Notes: generated by a model not told the origin, from the sequence alone. DNA of 64,000 nucleotides from an uncultured Nostoc sp. (GCF_937863485.1 NZ_CALMFY010000174.1:1-64000), one strand, 5' to 3'. Positions 34,884-44,413 are shown, numbered from the stretch's first letter. Translations and numbers: made by a program.

Positions 34884-36725
34884 TTAAATCGTGACTCTTG
34901 TGCCATCAAATTTGGTAAATGTGAAACCTTCAAATTTTTCGCGGAACGTTAGCTTTTCATCCTTAAGAATGCTGATGGCGATCGCTTCCCCAAGGGCCAA
35001 CGACGCTGCTGCATCTGTGCGCCAGTGAATCCCCGCGCTATCACGACCCAAGCCAATATTTGTCGCCAGTTTGTTCAATTCGCCGCCCACCGTCAGGGGT
35101 GGCCCTTCATAGGGAATCAACTTGGTAGGATCTTGGGGATCGGGTACCACTGGATTCGGAATCACATAAGTTTCATCAAATAGCGCCTTCAAGATTGTGA
35201 CGCTTGCACCTGCGGACACCGAAGCGCCCCCTGGATAAGAAGAGTGCAACGGTGATCCTTCGGGATAGGCTTGCGGTAGCAGATAGGATTTGTTTTTGCT
35301 GAAGAAGCGATCGAGTGCTTCTGACTTGAAAACTTCAGGGTGAATCGGATGGTTCGTTTTATTCACCTTGTTGTTGTGAACCAACCCACCATAAGCCTCC
35401 GCTCGCAGACGACGGTGAACATAGTATTTTTGCCAATAAGCCGCTCTAATTGCATGTGGACTAACCCAAGCGATCAGAGATTGTGAATATCCTGGGCCAA
35501 ATGTCCCAGAACCACTTGCTTGAGTCTTCGATTTGTTATAGGGATTACCGGGATTGTAAGGTGAGCCAACGCCACCAGCTAGGAGGTCATCCTTGACTGG
35601 CTTGGCGAGTAGAATTAAAGCAGCATTTGTATAGACGGGTGGTGGCGTGTGGGCAATCTCTGACTGGTCGCGCCCATTGATAAAGTAGCGACGGGTCGAG
35701 TCAAACTTAATCGTTCGACCAGATTCGCCACCATTTTGTACTACTAACCACTCGTCATAGTTGGTTTGGAAACTGTTTTCGGGAATAGCTAGGGGAACAC
35801 GGTTAAGTTGAGCATAACTATGTGTTCCTGCGGGCACAGGACGCAGTAAAAACTGGGATACGTATGGCCCCACATCTACCCCTGGTAAAGTGTGGTAAGC
35901 CGTTCGACCAGAGGCATCAACGTAAATCGCGGTGCCTCGAAATAGGAGTTCAGGTGTAACCCGTCCGTTCTGTTTAGGCCCTTTAAATGCTGACAACCGA
36001 TTCAGATCCTGAACTGCTGCCAGAATCAGCGGGTTAGTTGTATCATTGCGGAACTCGCTAAAGGGTACATCCTGCAACAGTTGTTGCCAAGCAATTTCGA
36101 GGAATTCAGCCCCCTGCTCTGCACTATCGAGGGTGGGTGGCACTGGAATCGCCAATTGGCAAGTATTCACCCCACTCAAGCTAATTGCTAATGGAGTCAG
36201 CGGTTGTACCAGCTTCCGTTTGCCGCCCAGGATGATCTTTTCATACTCGTTGGGATCACCGGAGTTCAGCGCATTAATCAAAGATTGATAAGCCTTCAAA
36301 TCCACTTCGCCCAGCTGGTTATGGGGCAATCCTCGTGTATCCGTGGCAATTTTATTGGCGTACTTCGCTTCATCTTTGTTGGTAGGATGAGGAGGAATGG
36401 GAATTTCCCGATTAACTTTGGCTGCTGTTGTACGTACTTGAAAAGCTCTCTCAGGTAAGTTGCCATAGTTAGACTTTGCAGCAGGTTCCTGGGCCTGGAC
36501 AACATTTCTTCCTTTCTTCAAGGAAAGGGATGAGCTGAAAACCCCTGCCAAAAGACTAGCTGCACTAAACAAACCGGCGCGACCGAGAAATAAACGTCTA
36601 CTGCCGCGACCGAGGAATAATCTTCTACTACCTGCGCTAGTTTGAGATTGCTTAGTTTTTGTTATTTCACTATGAGCCTGAGCATTTTTTTCAGAATCTT
36701 GATCAGAATTGGGATCTGCTTGCAT
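34884..36725 (-). CDS. Tat-exported vanadium-dependent haloperoxidase homologue
   Basis: 613 aa. A twin-arginine signal is present in duplicate (SRRLFLGR at 33-40 and 42-49) before a hydrophobic stretch (51-66). The PAP2/vanadate haloperoxidase domain follows: KYYVHRRLRAEAYGG (K433, R441), SSYPGGAS (496-503) and GLGRDSAGIHWRTD (R561, H567). In active enzymes the middle motif is YPSGH, where His is the acid-base residue; here it reads YPGGA with Ala501, so halogenation as usually understood is doubtful. Vanadate-binding Lys, Arg and His are kept. Probably first in an operon with the cytochrome-like gene. May be a phosphatase-like or altered peroxidase. Confidence 0.85.
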   Translation of the reverse strand: MQADPNSDQDSEKNAQAHSEITKTKQSQTSAGSRRLFLGRGSRRLFLGRAGLFSAASLLAGVFSSSLSLKKGRNVVQAQEPAAKSNYGNLPERAFQVRTTAAKVNREIPIPPHPTNKDEAKYANKIATDTRGLPHNQLGEVDLKAYQSLINALNSGDPNEYEKIILGGKRKLVQPLTPLAISLSGVNTCQLAIPVPPTLDSAEQGAEFLEIAWQQLLQDVPFSEFRNDTTNPLILAAVQDLNRLSAFKGPKQNGRVTPELLFRGTAIYVDASGRTAYHTLPGVDVGPYVSQFLLRPVPAGTHSYAQLNRVPLAIPENSFQTNYDEWLVVQNGGESGRTIKFDSTRRYFINGRDQSEIAHTPPPVYTNAALILLAKPVKDDLLAGGVGSPYNPGNPYNKSKTQASGSGTFGPGYSQSLIAWVSPHAIRAAYWQKYYVHRRLRAEAYGGLVHNNKVNKTNHPIHPEVFKSEALDRFFSKNKSYLLPQAYPEGSPLHSSYPGGASVSAGASVTILKALFDETYVIPNPVVPDPQDPTKLIPYEGPPLTVGGELNKLATNIGLGRDSAGIHWRTDAAASLALGEAIAISILKDEKLTFREKFEGFTFTKFDGTRVTI

Positions 36726-37145
36726 CTAAGTTGTTCTCCACTGACAAAAAATAATTCAAAAATCCAGCCATCAGGAAATACATGAGCGGCTAAAAGCTAG
36801 AATGACTTTGAGCCACACATGGAATACCCACCTCTAGAAAAAGAGGGCAATCTCACTAAATTTGGTATGGAATTTAGGGTTGTTCTACTAGAAGGTATCT
36901 TGCACTGGAGATGCTTCTCCTGACAGTCATTTAGGTATTTAGTGCTAATATTCAAGCTTTCATCACATGGCTATTACACTTCCGTAGTCTTAATCAGTCC
37001 TATAGCGTGTTGCCAGGATTCAAGGGTCGCTATATTAGCTGTACTTTCTTCCAGTCAAACTGTTATAACCCTGTAAGTCTATCAACTTACCGTATTTTAA
37101 GATGTTAAATCAGACTTTCTCACAAACGGTGATCAAAATCAAGAG
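36726..37145. other. intergenic region upstream of the haloperoxidase
   Basis: Divergent gap. A short hairpin (CCTCTAGAAAAAGAGG) lies near 36833. At 37090-37102 the string TTACCGTATTTT resembles the ATTTACCGTAGT motif found near 45-49 kb. No coding sequence. Confidence 0.45.
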
Positions 37146-37149
37146 GTTT

Positions 37150-37290
37150 TTACAATAAACTTAGCAAGAGCGTGAAAGCCCCGGAGGAATTACGCCAGTG
37201 CAACATGGGGAGTGAGGAAATAAATTTTCATGCCCTCGTTGTGGGCGAATCGTCCGTGGGGGTCTAGCTCGAAAAGACCTTGTTTTTTGC
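37150..37290 (+). ncRNA. candidate structured leader RNA with terminator-like end
   Basis: Sequence ahead of the binding-protein gene is more GC-rich than its surroundings and has several small paired elements: GCCCC (37178-37182) with GGGG (37207-37210), GCCC/GGGC at 37232-37246, and GGTCT/AGACC at 37261-37279 followed by a T run (37282-37288), like a weak terminator 65 bases before the start codon. This arrangement suggests a transcript leader controlled by attenuation or riboswitch. I match it to no known riboswitch; it might also be a relic of a mobile RNA element such as HEARO. Confidence 0.35.
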
Positions 37291-37355
37291 TGCTAGCTGT
37301 GTGATACTTTCGTTTAATTTAGAAAATCACATAAATCTCTTACAAAAGGAAAAAA

Positions 37356-38351
37356 ATGATGATATTCAAGAGATTTAGAACGTGGGTTTTCTTGATTGGA
37401 TTAGCACTATTGACGTTTGTATTTGTCGCTTGTGCTACTGGTAATAAAACTGCTTCACAAGCACCAGAAAAAATAACAATTGCCTATCAACCTGGAATTA
37501 ATTACGCTAATCTACTTATCGTCAAGCAGCAGAAAATTTTAGAAAAACAATTTCCCAAGACACAATTTCAATGGCAATAATTATCGAATGGTGCAGCTAT
37601 TAGGGATGGAATTATCGCTAATCAAATACAAGTTGGTGCAGGTGGTCCTGGGTCGTTTCTCGTAGGTTGGGATAAAGGCGTGGGCTGGAAAATATTAGCT
37701 TCACTTAACTATAGTGAGTTTTGGCTAATAACGAAAAACCCCAATATCAAAAGTCTCAAAGATTTCAAGCCAGGAATGAAAATTGGTTTACCATCTCTAG
37801 ATGGGGTACAGGCAATTGGACTGCGGAAGGTGGCACAAAAAGACTTAGGAAATCCCACAGCACTTGATCAAAACCTGCAAGTGATTGCTCATCCTTTAGG
37901 GTTACAGTCTCTATTAACAGGTCAAATTGATGCACATTTTACAACACCACCTTTTGAATTTCAGGAAGTTGAAAAAGGTGGTAGGGTAATTATTAAAAGC
38001 TCTGATATTTTTGGTAAAACTAGCATAGCAAGTGTATTTACGACTGAAAAATTTTACAATCAATATCCGGAGTTTGGGAAAGCTTTGTATACCGCAATTG
38101 CGGATGCTACTAAACTCGTGAATGAAAAAACTGATGAAGCAGCCAAAATTCTCTCAGAAATAGATAGTGGAAAAGTTTCACAGGAGCAATATAAAAAGTG
38201 GCTCAATAATCAGGCCGTGGCATACGGTATTGAGCCAAGAGCCTTCCTCAAATGTGGAGCATTTATGCATGAAATCGGCATGTTAAATAAGCAGCCCAAA
38301 TCGATTGATGAATTGATTTTACCACCGCTTAAAGGTGCTGGGGGAGATTAA
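37356..38351 (+). pseudogene. NitT/TauT-type ABC binding lipoprotein, interrupted by one stop codon
   Basis: A lipoprotein signal (ALLTFVFVACATGNK) and binding-protein sequence run to codon 74 (FPKTQFQWQ), then TAA at 37578-37580, and the same frame continues LSNGAAIRDGIIANQIQVGA to a normal end (about 331 codons in total). A single base change (for example GAA to TAA) explains it; no indel is involved. Remaining motifs include GAGGPGSFLVGWDKG, IKSLKDFKPGMKIGLPS and GQIDAHFTTPPFEFQEV, as in nitrate/sulfonate/taurine or similar binding proteins. Operon with the ATPase and permease that follow. Either a recent pseudogene, a suppressed stop, or a sequencing error. Confidence 0.87.
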
Positions 38352-38355
38352 ATTC

Positions 38356-39138
38356 ATGGTTAATTTAGAATCGTTAATAGTAGCAAAAAATGTCCATATT
38401 AACTACAGCGAAGGTAAGAATAAATTTCTGGCTGTGGAAAATGTTAGCTTTGCTGTCAAACCAGGAGAAAAGTTTGTAATTATTGGGCCATCGGGTTGTG
38501 GAAAGAGTACGCTGTTAAAGGCGATCGCTGGTTTTGAGTCTATCAGTAGCGGAGAATTACTGATGGCAGGTAAACGCATCTCTGTTCCCGGCCCAGATAG
38601 GATCGTTGTCTTTCAGGATTTTGAACAACTCCTACCTTGGCAGACTGTGGTGCAAAATGTTGTTTATGCCCTTGAGACTACAGGTAAAGCTGCTGGTAAA
38701 GCCGCCATTGCTGAAGCTGTAAGATATCTCGACTTAGTGGGAGTCTCAGCAGCTGTCAATAAGTATCCCCATCAGTTATCAGGAGGGATGAAACAACGGG
38801 TAGCGATCGCCCGCGCTTTGGCTGTCAAACCTCAAGTTATCCTGATGGATGAGCCTTTTGCTACTTTGGATGCGCTGACGCGGACTCAACTGCAATACGA
38901 ACTCAATACTATTTGGCAAAATACAGGGTTGACAATCATTTTAATCACCCATTCCATACAAGAAGCTGTTTACCTGGGACATCGAGTTTTAGTGATGACA
39001 GCAGTACCTGGAACTGTCAAAGAAATTGTTGATACCGCAGAGATTAATGACATCAACACTAAAAAGTTTGTCGAAGTTGCTGCCTATTTAGAAAGTTTAC
39101 TCGTCAATGATTCCCGTCGTGAGGCTTTTCGAGTATGA
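38356..39138 (+). CDS. ABC transporter ATP-binding protein (NitT/TauT/SsuB type)
   Basis: 260 aa cytosolic ATPase of the importer. Walker A GPSGCGKS, Q-loop QDFEQLLPWQ, signature LSGGMKQR, Walker B VILMDEPF and H-loop ILITHS are all present. The Q-loop with WQT is characteristic of the nitrate/sulfonate/taurine group. Start chosen at ATG 38356 with GGGGGAG ahead; GTG at 38335 overlaps the preceding gene. The following permease overlaps by ATGA. The gene itself looks intact although the binding-protein gene is interrupted. Confidence 0.92.
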   Translation: MVNLESLIVAKNVHINYSEGKNKFLAVENVSFAVKPGEKFVIIGPSGCGKSTLLKAIAGFESISSGELLMAGKRISVPGPDRIVVFQDFEQLLPWQTVVQNVVYALETTGKAAGKAAIAEAVRYLDLVGVSAAVNKYPHQLSGGMKQRVAIARALAVKPQVILMDEPFATLDALTRTQLQYELNTIWQNTGLTIILITHSIQEAVYLGHRVLVMTAVPGTVKEIVDTAEINDINTKKFVEVAAYLESLLVNDSRREAFRV

Positions 39139-39968
39139 AATTTGTGACTCGAACAACAGCAAATTCCAATAAATTTGAGAAGTTATATTCTTCACTCAAA
39201 GCCAGTAGTACTTTCAGGCGCGGAGCAATTTTTTGCGGTCTATTGATTTTTTGGCAATTATATGTCTGGATTACTCAGGTTCCCGCCTTACTCATTCCTG
39301 GGCCAATAGCAGTCCTAGAAGTACTGTGGCGCGACTTACTGAGTCAAAAACTGCTGCAAGCAACACTCAGTACTTTGTCTGTGTTATCTATTGGTATGGT
39401 CTTGGGTGTGATTGTAGGTACGGCTTTAGCAGCTTTTGCCAAAGTTTCTCGTTTTGGTCAAGATTTGCTAATTGTGATGAGTTCGATGCTGAATCCCTTA
39501 CCTGCGATCGCTATTTTACCCCTAGTGATCATTTGGTTTGGGTTCACTTCTGTTTCTCTGATCGTAGTTACTGCCCATGCTACAACTTGGCCTATTGCCT
39601 TGAATACAGAAATGGGACTGAGTACCATCAACCCAACGGTTCTGATGGTGGGGAAAAACCTCGGTCTAGATGGTTTCAGACTAATTCGAGAAATTATGCT
39701 CCCTGCTGCATTGCCTCACATCTTAACAGGCTTGAGAACTGCTTGGGCTTTTGGTTGGCGCACTGTGATTGCATCTGAGTTAGTCTTCGGTTCAGGGGGT
39801 GCTACTAGCGGTTTGGGATGGCAGATTAATAACAGTCGCTACTTCCTGCAAACCGATCGCGTATTTGCCGGATTAGTGGTGATTGCAATTTTGGGTTTAG
39901 CTGTCGATTATATTTTTCGATTAATTGAAATTAAAACAGTGCAAAAATGGGGTATGAAACGTAGTTAA
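39135..39968 (+). CDS. ABC transporter permease (NitT/TauT/SsuC type)
   Basis: 277 aa inner-membrane protein with about six helices and the binding-protein-dependent transport signature near the end (ELVFGSGGATSGLGWQI, residues 216-232). The EAA loop is recognisable in LDGFRLIREIMLPAALPHILTGLRTAW. The ATG overlaps the ATPase stop (ATGA at 39135-39138). With the ATPase it forms one importer; if the local binding protein is dead, the orphan SsuA-like protein at 28-29 kb could supply substrate, which is speculative. Confidence 0.92.
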   Translation: MKFVTRTTANSNKFEKLYSSLKASSTFRRGAIFCGLLIFWQLYVWITQVPALLIPGPIAVLEVLWRDLLSQKLLQATLSTLSVLSIGMVLGVIVGTALAAFAKVSRFGQDLLIVMSSMLNPLPAIAILPLVIIWFGFTSVSLIVVTAHATTWPIALNTEMGLSTINPTVLMVGKNLGLDGFRLIREIMLPAALPHILTGLRTAWAFGWRTVIASELVFGSGGATSGLGWQINNSRYFLQTDRVFAGLVVIAILGLAVDYIFRLIEIKTVQKWGMKRS

Positions 39969-40119
39969 ACTTGGGTTTTGATGAAGTATCAAAGGCAATT
40001 GTTGTTGAAAGGTCGAGTTGAGAGAATTAGGCGACGCCGATAGCGAAGCGTTAGCGAGTCTTCGAGCGTCATAGCCTGTCGTAGACATCGCTTCCAGACA
40101 AAATCCAATCAAAGCGGAT
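39969..40119. repeat. dispersed-repeat scraps
   Basis: Contains GGCGACGCCGATAGCGAAGC, TTAGCGAGTCTTCGAGCGTC and CCTGTCGTAGACATCGC, members of the GC-rich dispersed repeat family, between two convergent genes. Confidence 0.65.
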
Positions 40120-41439
40120 TTAGCCTTTACTTGACTGTGGAAGTAAGCCCAACTCTGCGTAAATTGGATGCACTATCTTTCTGATTTGGGGCAGTTGTCT
40201 ACTAAAGAAATATGCTCCTAAAATGCAACAAATTCCGCCAAATAATAAAGCATTGGTAACACCCAGATGACCTGCCAATGCCCCAAAAAATAAATTACCA
40301 AAAGGCAAGATTCCTAAAAAACCAGTTGTAAATAGACTAGTTACTCTACCCCTTTTATTTTCATCAAGAAGAATTGATTGCATAAAATTATTTATTGAAG
40401 CCAGAGTTAGAGTATTATTCATACCTATAATAAACATGAATATTAGACAAATCTCTAAATTGGTTGACCGAGAAAAAACTATTAAACCTAAACCTAGAAT
40501 TGCAGCAGAGCTTGCTATAATTTTTCCCAATCCTATGACATTTTTTCTAGAGATCAGATAAATACCTGAAACTATAGAACCAAGCGCCGAAGCTGTCATC
40601 AAAAAGCCCATAGTTTCAGCGTTACCCTTCAAAACTTCTTGAGCAAAAATTGGCACTAAATTGACATAAGTCATTCCCATAAAACAGATAATAATTTGTA
40701 ATATCAATAAATATTTAATTGGCAAAAATTCGTATGCATAAACAAACCCTTCTTTGAGGTTTTCCCAAATTTGCGATTTTTGAATCAAGGAATTATTTAT
40801 AATTGGGTTTACTTTGACAGTTAAGATTGCAGATAGAAAAGGTAGATAACTAATACTATCTACTAAAAAACAAGAAGCTGTACCAGATCTAGCAATTAGG
40901 AAACCCCCAATCATCGGACTAACAAACTTCGCTGTATTAATCAAGAATGAATGGCAAGCAATCGCACTATAAGTATCTGATTTCTTATCTAAAAGTCTGG
41001 GAATAATTACCTGACGTGCTGGTAAATCAAAAGCTTTTACCGTTCCCTGAAGCGTACCGATGATAATAATCCATGCAACATTGATGTTCCCACTAAGAGT
41101 TAGAAATGTTAGTGTAGAAGATAGTAAAATAGATACTAGCTGAGTAGTTAATAGGACATATCGTAAGTTCCAGCGATCTAGTAATACTCCTATCAAAGGA
41201 GTAATAATCAAGCCCATAGCTTGATTTGTAAATCCAGCCACACCAACTAATACAGCCGAATTAGTTATTTGATAAACTAGCCATACCAAAGCAATTTGAG
41301 TCATCCAAGACCCAAAAAAAGATAAGCTTTCTCCGATAACGAAACAAGAAAAATTTACGGATTTCAACGCAGATGGAAGTTCAAAAGAAACAAAGTTTAG
41401 CTTGCTTTTTTGGAAGTTTTCTCTATTACTTGGTATCAT
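40120..41439 (-). CDS. MFS transporter (enterobactin exporter-like group)
   Basis: 439 aa, 11-12 membrane helices. GESLSFFGSWMTQIALVWLVYQITNSA and LTLASINNFMQSILLDENKRGRVTSLFTTGF-like segments (split here) match the MFS_3/EntS group, where a D/E-x-x-R-G-R motif follows helix 10. Codon use is strikingly AT-rich compared with neighbouring genes, suggesting foreign origin. No associated siderophore genes are near, so the substrate is unknown. The start has a modest AGGT ahead. Confidence 0.85.
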   Translation of the reverse strand: MIPSNRENFQKSKLNFVSFELPSALKSVNFSCFVIGESLSFFGSWMTQIALVWLVYQITNSAVLVGVAGFTNQAMGLIITPLIGVLLDRWNLRYVLLTTQLVSILLSSTLTFLTLSGNINVAWIIIIGTLQGTVKAFDLPARQVIIPRLLDKKSDTYSAIACHSFLINTAKFVSPMIGGFLIARSGTASCFLVDSISYLPFLSAILTVKVNPIINNSLIQKSQIWENLKEGFVYAYEFLPIKYLLILQIIICFMGMTYVNLVPIFAQEVLKGNAETMGFLMTASALGSIVSGIYLISRKNVIGLGKIIASSAAILGLGLIVFSRSTNLEICLIFMFIIGMNNTLTLASINNFMQSILLDENKRGRVTSLFTTGFLGILPFGNLFFGALAGHLGVTNALLFGGICCILGAYFFSRQLPQIRKIVHPIYAELGLLPQSSKG

Positions 41440-41589
41440 GAATGTTTACCTGTTTAAAAATTGTTGCAGCCCTGTTTTTTCAAAATAGACTTTACTTGAA
41501 AATATGAACTAGTGGTTTGTAATGAGTGATTTATTACTAAATTTCACGGACTATAGCTGAATGGCGCTAAGTTAAGATACAGCCCTTGC

Positions 41590-41631
41590 CCTGACTGGTT
41601 AAGAGCCTTGAGGCTCTTAACCAGTCAGGGA
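41590..41631. terminator. perfect 19-bp palindrome
   Basis: CCCTGACTGGTTAAGAGCC, loop TTGA, then its exact complement GGCTCTTAACCAGTCAGGG. No T run follows, so it may be a repeat element or a bidirectional structure rather than a classical terminator. Nearby at 41754-41782 a second palindrome is built on GTAGAGACATTGCA and TGCAACGTCTCTAC, of a type common in Nostoc. The rest of the gap to 42033 has AAATCAACC and GGTTGATTT arms (41957 and 42004) that could terminate the Old Yellow Enzyme gene. Confidence 0.7.
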
Positions 41632-42033
41632 GGCAGCAGCCCACAGGAATACATTCCCAGTCTTAAGACTCTTAACGAGGTGACACAAGCCTTTGGGCTT
41701 TTCCTTTAACCCATTACGCTTGGAGAAGATAATTTGCACGGACGAGGATATTAGTAGAGACATTGCATTGCAACGTCTCTACTATTTTTTTGATGGAGTT
41801 TTAGCAGACTTACATATTACCAGCCCTGAAAGAGTATTAGCAAAGCTTAATGTTTGTAACACAGAAAGTTTGTATGCTTAGTATTACAACAAAAAAATAG
41901 CGACAGTATGACTAGAATATGTATTATACCATGTCTGGTCGAATACCCACAATTCTTACAAATCAACCCCCAACCCCTACCGCCAAGCAGCAAAGGTTTG
42001 GGGTGGTTGATTTTAAATTAAGCACAGGTGAGA

Positions 42034-43101
42034 TCATAGCCAAGCTCGGTCGTATTGAACAGGCCAGAGTTTATCGTGTCCCAGTTGTTTGGCTGCCAGA
42101 TGTGGCCAGTAAGGATTGCGGAGTAGTTCACGTCCTAACAGCACTATATCAGCTACTTCTGTGCGAATAATCTCGTCAGCTTGCTCAGGGGATGTAATTA
42201 AGCCCACGGCTCCTGCATGGATATTGGCTTCGCGGCGGATGCGTTCGGCAAACTCAGTCTGATAACCAGGTTTAATTGGTATATTGATGCCCGGTATAAT
42301 ACCGCCCGATGAAGTATCGATGAGATCAACTCCTAGAGACTTGAGTTTGTCACTTAAAGCGATACTTTGCTCAATGTCCCAACCCTTATCTACCCAATCA
42401 GTGGCAGAAATACGTACCCACAGTGGATATGTCTCAGGCCAAACCTCTCGGACTGCTTGAACAACTTCTCTGAGCAGACGAGTCCGGTTTTCAAAGCTGC
42501 CACCATAATCATCTTGCCGTTGGTTAGAAAGAGGTGAGAGAAACTGGTGCAGTAGATAACCGTGGGCAGCATGGATTTCAACTACCTTGAAACCAGCTTC
42601 CAGAGAACGTTTGGTAGCTTCGACAAAGGCTTCAATAACTTGTTGAATTCCCTGAAGACTTAGGGCTTCTGGAACTGGGCTATCTTTGCTAAAGGCGATC
42701 GCACTACTCGAAACCAAGGGACGCCAACCTTCCTGAGATTCATCTAGCGCTTTTCCTCCCTTACTGGGTTTAGCAGTGCTGGCTTTTCTACCTGCATGAG
42801 CAAGTTGAATACCTGCAACAGCTCCGAAGTTATGAATCAATGCCACAGTTTTGGCTAAAGTTTCAATATGTGCATCTGACCAGATTCCCAAATCTTGGGG
42901 GCTAATGCGTCCGCGAGGTTCTACAGCTGCTGCTTCTGTTATCACTATACCTGCACCGCCAACTGCGCGAGAAGCTAGATGAATAACGTGCCAATCATTA
43001 GCATATCCATTTGTACTGGAATATTGACACATCGGTGAAACAGCGATGCGGTTGCGAAAGGTAACTTCACGAATCTTGAATGGTTCAAACAGGTGTGCCA
43101 T
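42034..43101 (-). CDS. Old Yellow Enzyme family NADH:flavin oxidoreductase (YqjM-like)
   Basis: 355 aa FMN-dependent ene reductase. Starts MAHLFEPFKIREVTFRNRIAVSPMCQYSS, with the Cys that binds near the flavin in YqjM relatives, and contains WHVIHLASRAVGGAGIVITEAAAV, AHAGRK, and the paired residues EIHAAHGYLLHQFLSPLSN and DDYGGSFENR. Length is standard. AGAAGGA precedes the start. Probably reduces activated alkenes for detoxification. Situated next to an MFS transporter on the same strand with 71 bases between. Confidence 0.9.
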   Translation of the reverse strand: MAHLFEPFKIREVTFRNRIAVSPMCQYSSTNGYANDWHVIHLASRAVGGAGIVITEAAAVEPRGRISPQDLGIWSDAHIETLAKTVALIHNFGAVAGIQLAHAGRKASTAKPSKGGKALDESQEGWRPLVSSSAIAFSKDSPVPEALSLQGIQQVIEAFVEATKRSLEAGFKVVEIHAAHGYLLHQFLSPLSNQRQDDYGGSFENRTRLLREVVQAVREVWPETYPLWVRISATDWVDKGWDIEQSIALSDKLKSLGVDLIDTSSGGIIPGINIPIKPGYQTEFAERIRREANIHAGAVGLITSPEQADEIIRTEVADIVLLGRELLRNPYWPHLAAKQLGHDKLWPVQYDRAWL

Positions 43102-43172
43102 TAATATTGATTCCTTCTCTTGTTAGGTGAAAGAAATTGGGGACGAATTTGCAGCATGAACTCGAATTTGCA

Positions 43173-44384
43173 TTAAACAGCTGGAGATTTTCTGTTACGT
43201 ACACTGAAATGAGCGATAAACGCCACAGCCAACAAAAAGAATCCCAAGCCACAAACGCCGTTCCATTGCCACAATCCCCAGGTATAAGTACCAAGAAAAG
43301 AGCCGAGTGCGCCGCCAGTGTAGTTAGTTACCATGTACACCGTATTCAAACGGCTCTCAGCATTTGGAACTAAGTTGTAGACGCGGATTTGGTTTGAAAC
43401 GTAACCAGTGTGCATTCCCAAGTCAAGAAAAAGCATCCCTAATATAAGACCCATCAAATGAGTTCCACCAGCTATCCAAAGGATGACAAAAGCTGATAGA
43501 GATAGAGCAACAGCTATTCCAACTAAAATTCTGGGGCCTCGCTTATCTGCTACCCGTCCAACAATGGGGGTGGTAAAAACGCCAATTAAGCCAACTAAGC
43601 CAAATAGACCTGCAACTCGACTGTCGTAATTATACGCGGGAGATTCCAGCAGAAAAACTAGAGTCACCCACGTAGCATTAAAGGCTGCAAATACTAGTGC
43701 AACGTTCAGCGCCGCTTCACGTAATACAGGCTGCTCACGAACGAGTTGTACAAGACTCTGCATTAGTTGCTGATACGACAGTGGAGACGAAGGCTTACTC
43801 TGAGGTATCCGCCCTTGGATGACCAAAGCTAAGACAAGCATCACACCTGCTGAGATGCCATATACGGCTCGCCAACCGAGATATTCCCCAATTATCCCAC
43901 TGACTGAACGGGCAAGGAGGACGCTGAGGATCATACCACTGAGTAGCGTTCCGATCGCTTTACCTCGCTCTGAGGGGTGTGTCAGATGGGCGACGAGTGG
44001 AATAATTAGATGTGCCACTATGCTACAGAAACCAACTACGAAACTCGACACAGATAACCAAACGAGATTGGGAACTGTAGCCTCCACCACCAAGGCACAG
44101 GCCAGCAAACTTAGCATAGTGACAATTAACCAGCGGCGTTCCATCATGTCGCCCAAAGGAACTAACAACAATAGCCCCACTGCATAACCAGTTTGGGTGA
44201 GAGTGGGAATAAATCCTACCTGCTGGACAGAGATATTCAAGCTACGTCCCATATTAGCCAGTAGCGGCTGATTGTAGTAGACATTGGCCACTGCTAAACC
44301 ACAAGCGATCGCTAAAGCTAAAACGGTACTTCGCTGCGTCAGCGAATTGCTATCAGTGGTAACAGCGTGCTCTTTAGAACTCAT
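43173..44384 (-). CDS. MFS transporter (YnfM/arabinose-efflux-like)
   Basis: 403 aa with 12 membrane helices. AIACGLAVANVYYNQPLLANM (about 24-44) and the motif-A type LVPLGDMMERRWLI (about 75-88) are typical of the YnfM-like efflux group; FGLVGLIGVFTTPIVGRVADKRGPR marks the second half. Same strand as the Old Yellow Enzyme gene, which it precedes, so the two may form an operon for a xenobiotic. Substrate unknown. Confidence 0.88.
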   Translation of the reverse strand: MSSKEHAVTTDSNSLTQRSTVLALAIACGLAVANVYYNQPLLANMGRSLNISVQQVGFIPTLTQTGYAVGLLLLVPLGDMMERRWLIVTMLSLLACALVVEATVPNLVWLSVSSFVVGFCSIVAHLIIPLVAHLTHPSERGKAIGTLLSGMILSVLLARSVSGIIGEYLGWRAVYGISAGVMLVLALVIQGRIPQSKPSSPLSYQQLMQSLVQLVREQPVLREAALNVALVFAAFNATWVTLVFLLESPAYNYDSRVAGLFGLVGLIGVFTTPIVGRVADKRGPRILVGIAVALSLSAFVILWIAGGTHLMGLILGMLFLDLGMHTGYVSNQIRVYNLVPNAESRLNTVYMVTNYTGGALGSFLGTYTWGLWQWNGVCGLGFFLLAVAFIAHFSVRNRKSPAV

Positions 44385-44413
44385 TAATATGCACCAAAAT
44401 ATTGAATAGTAGC

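Noticed and set aside
41693..41881. 62-codon frame between the MFS and Old Yellow Enzyme genes
   Set aside because: Starts with TTG, no ribosome site, and passes through a GTAGAGAC-type palindrome, so it is probably repeat translation.
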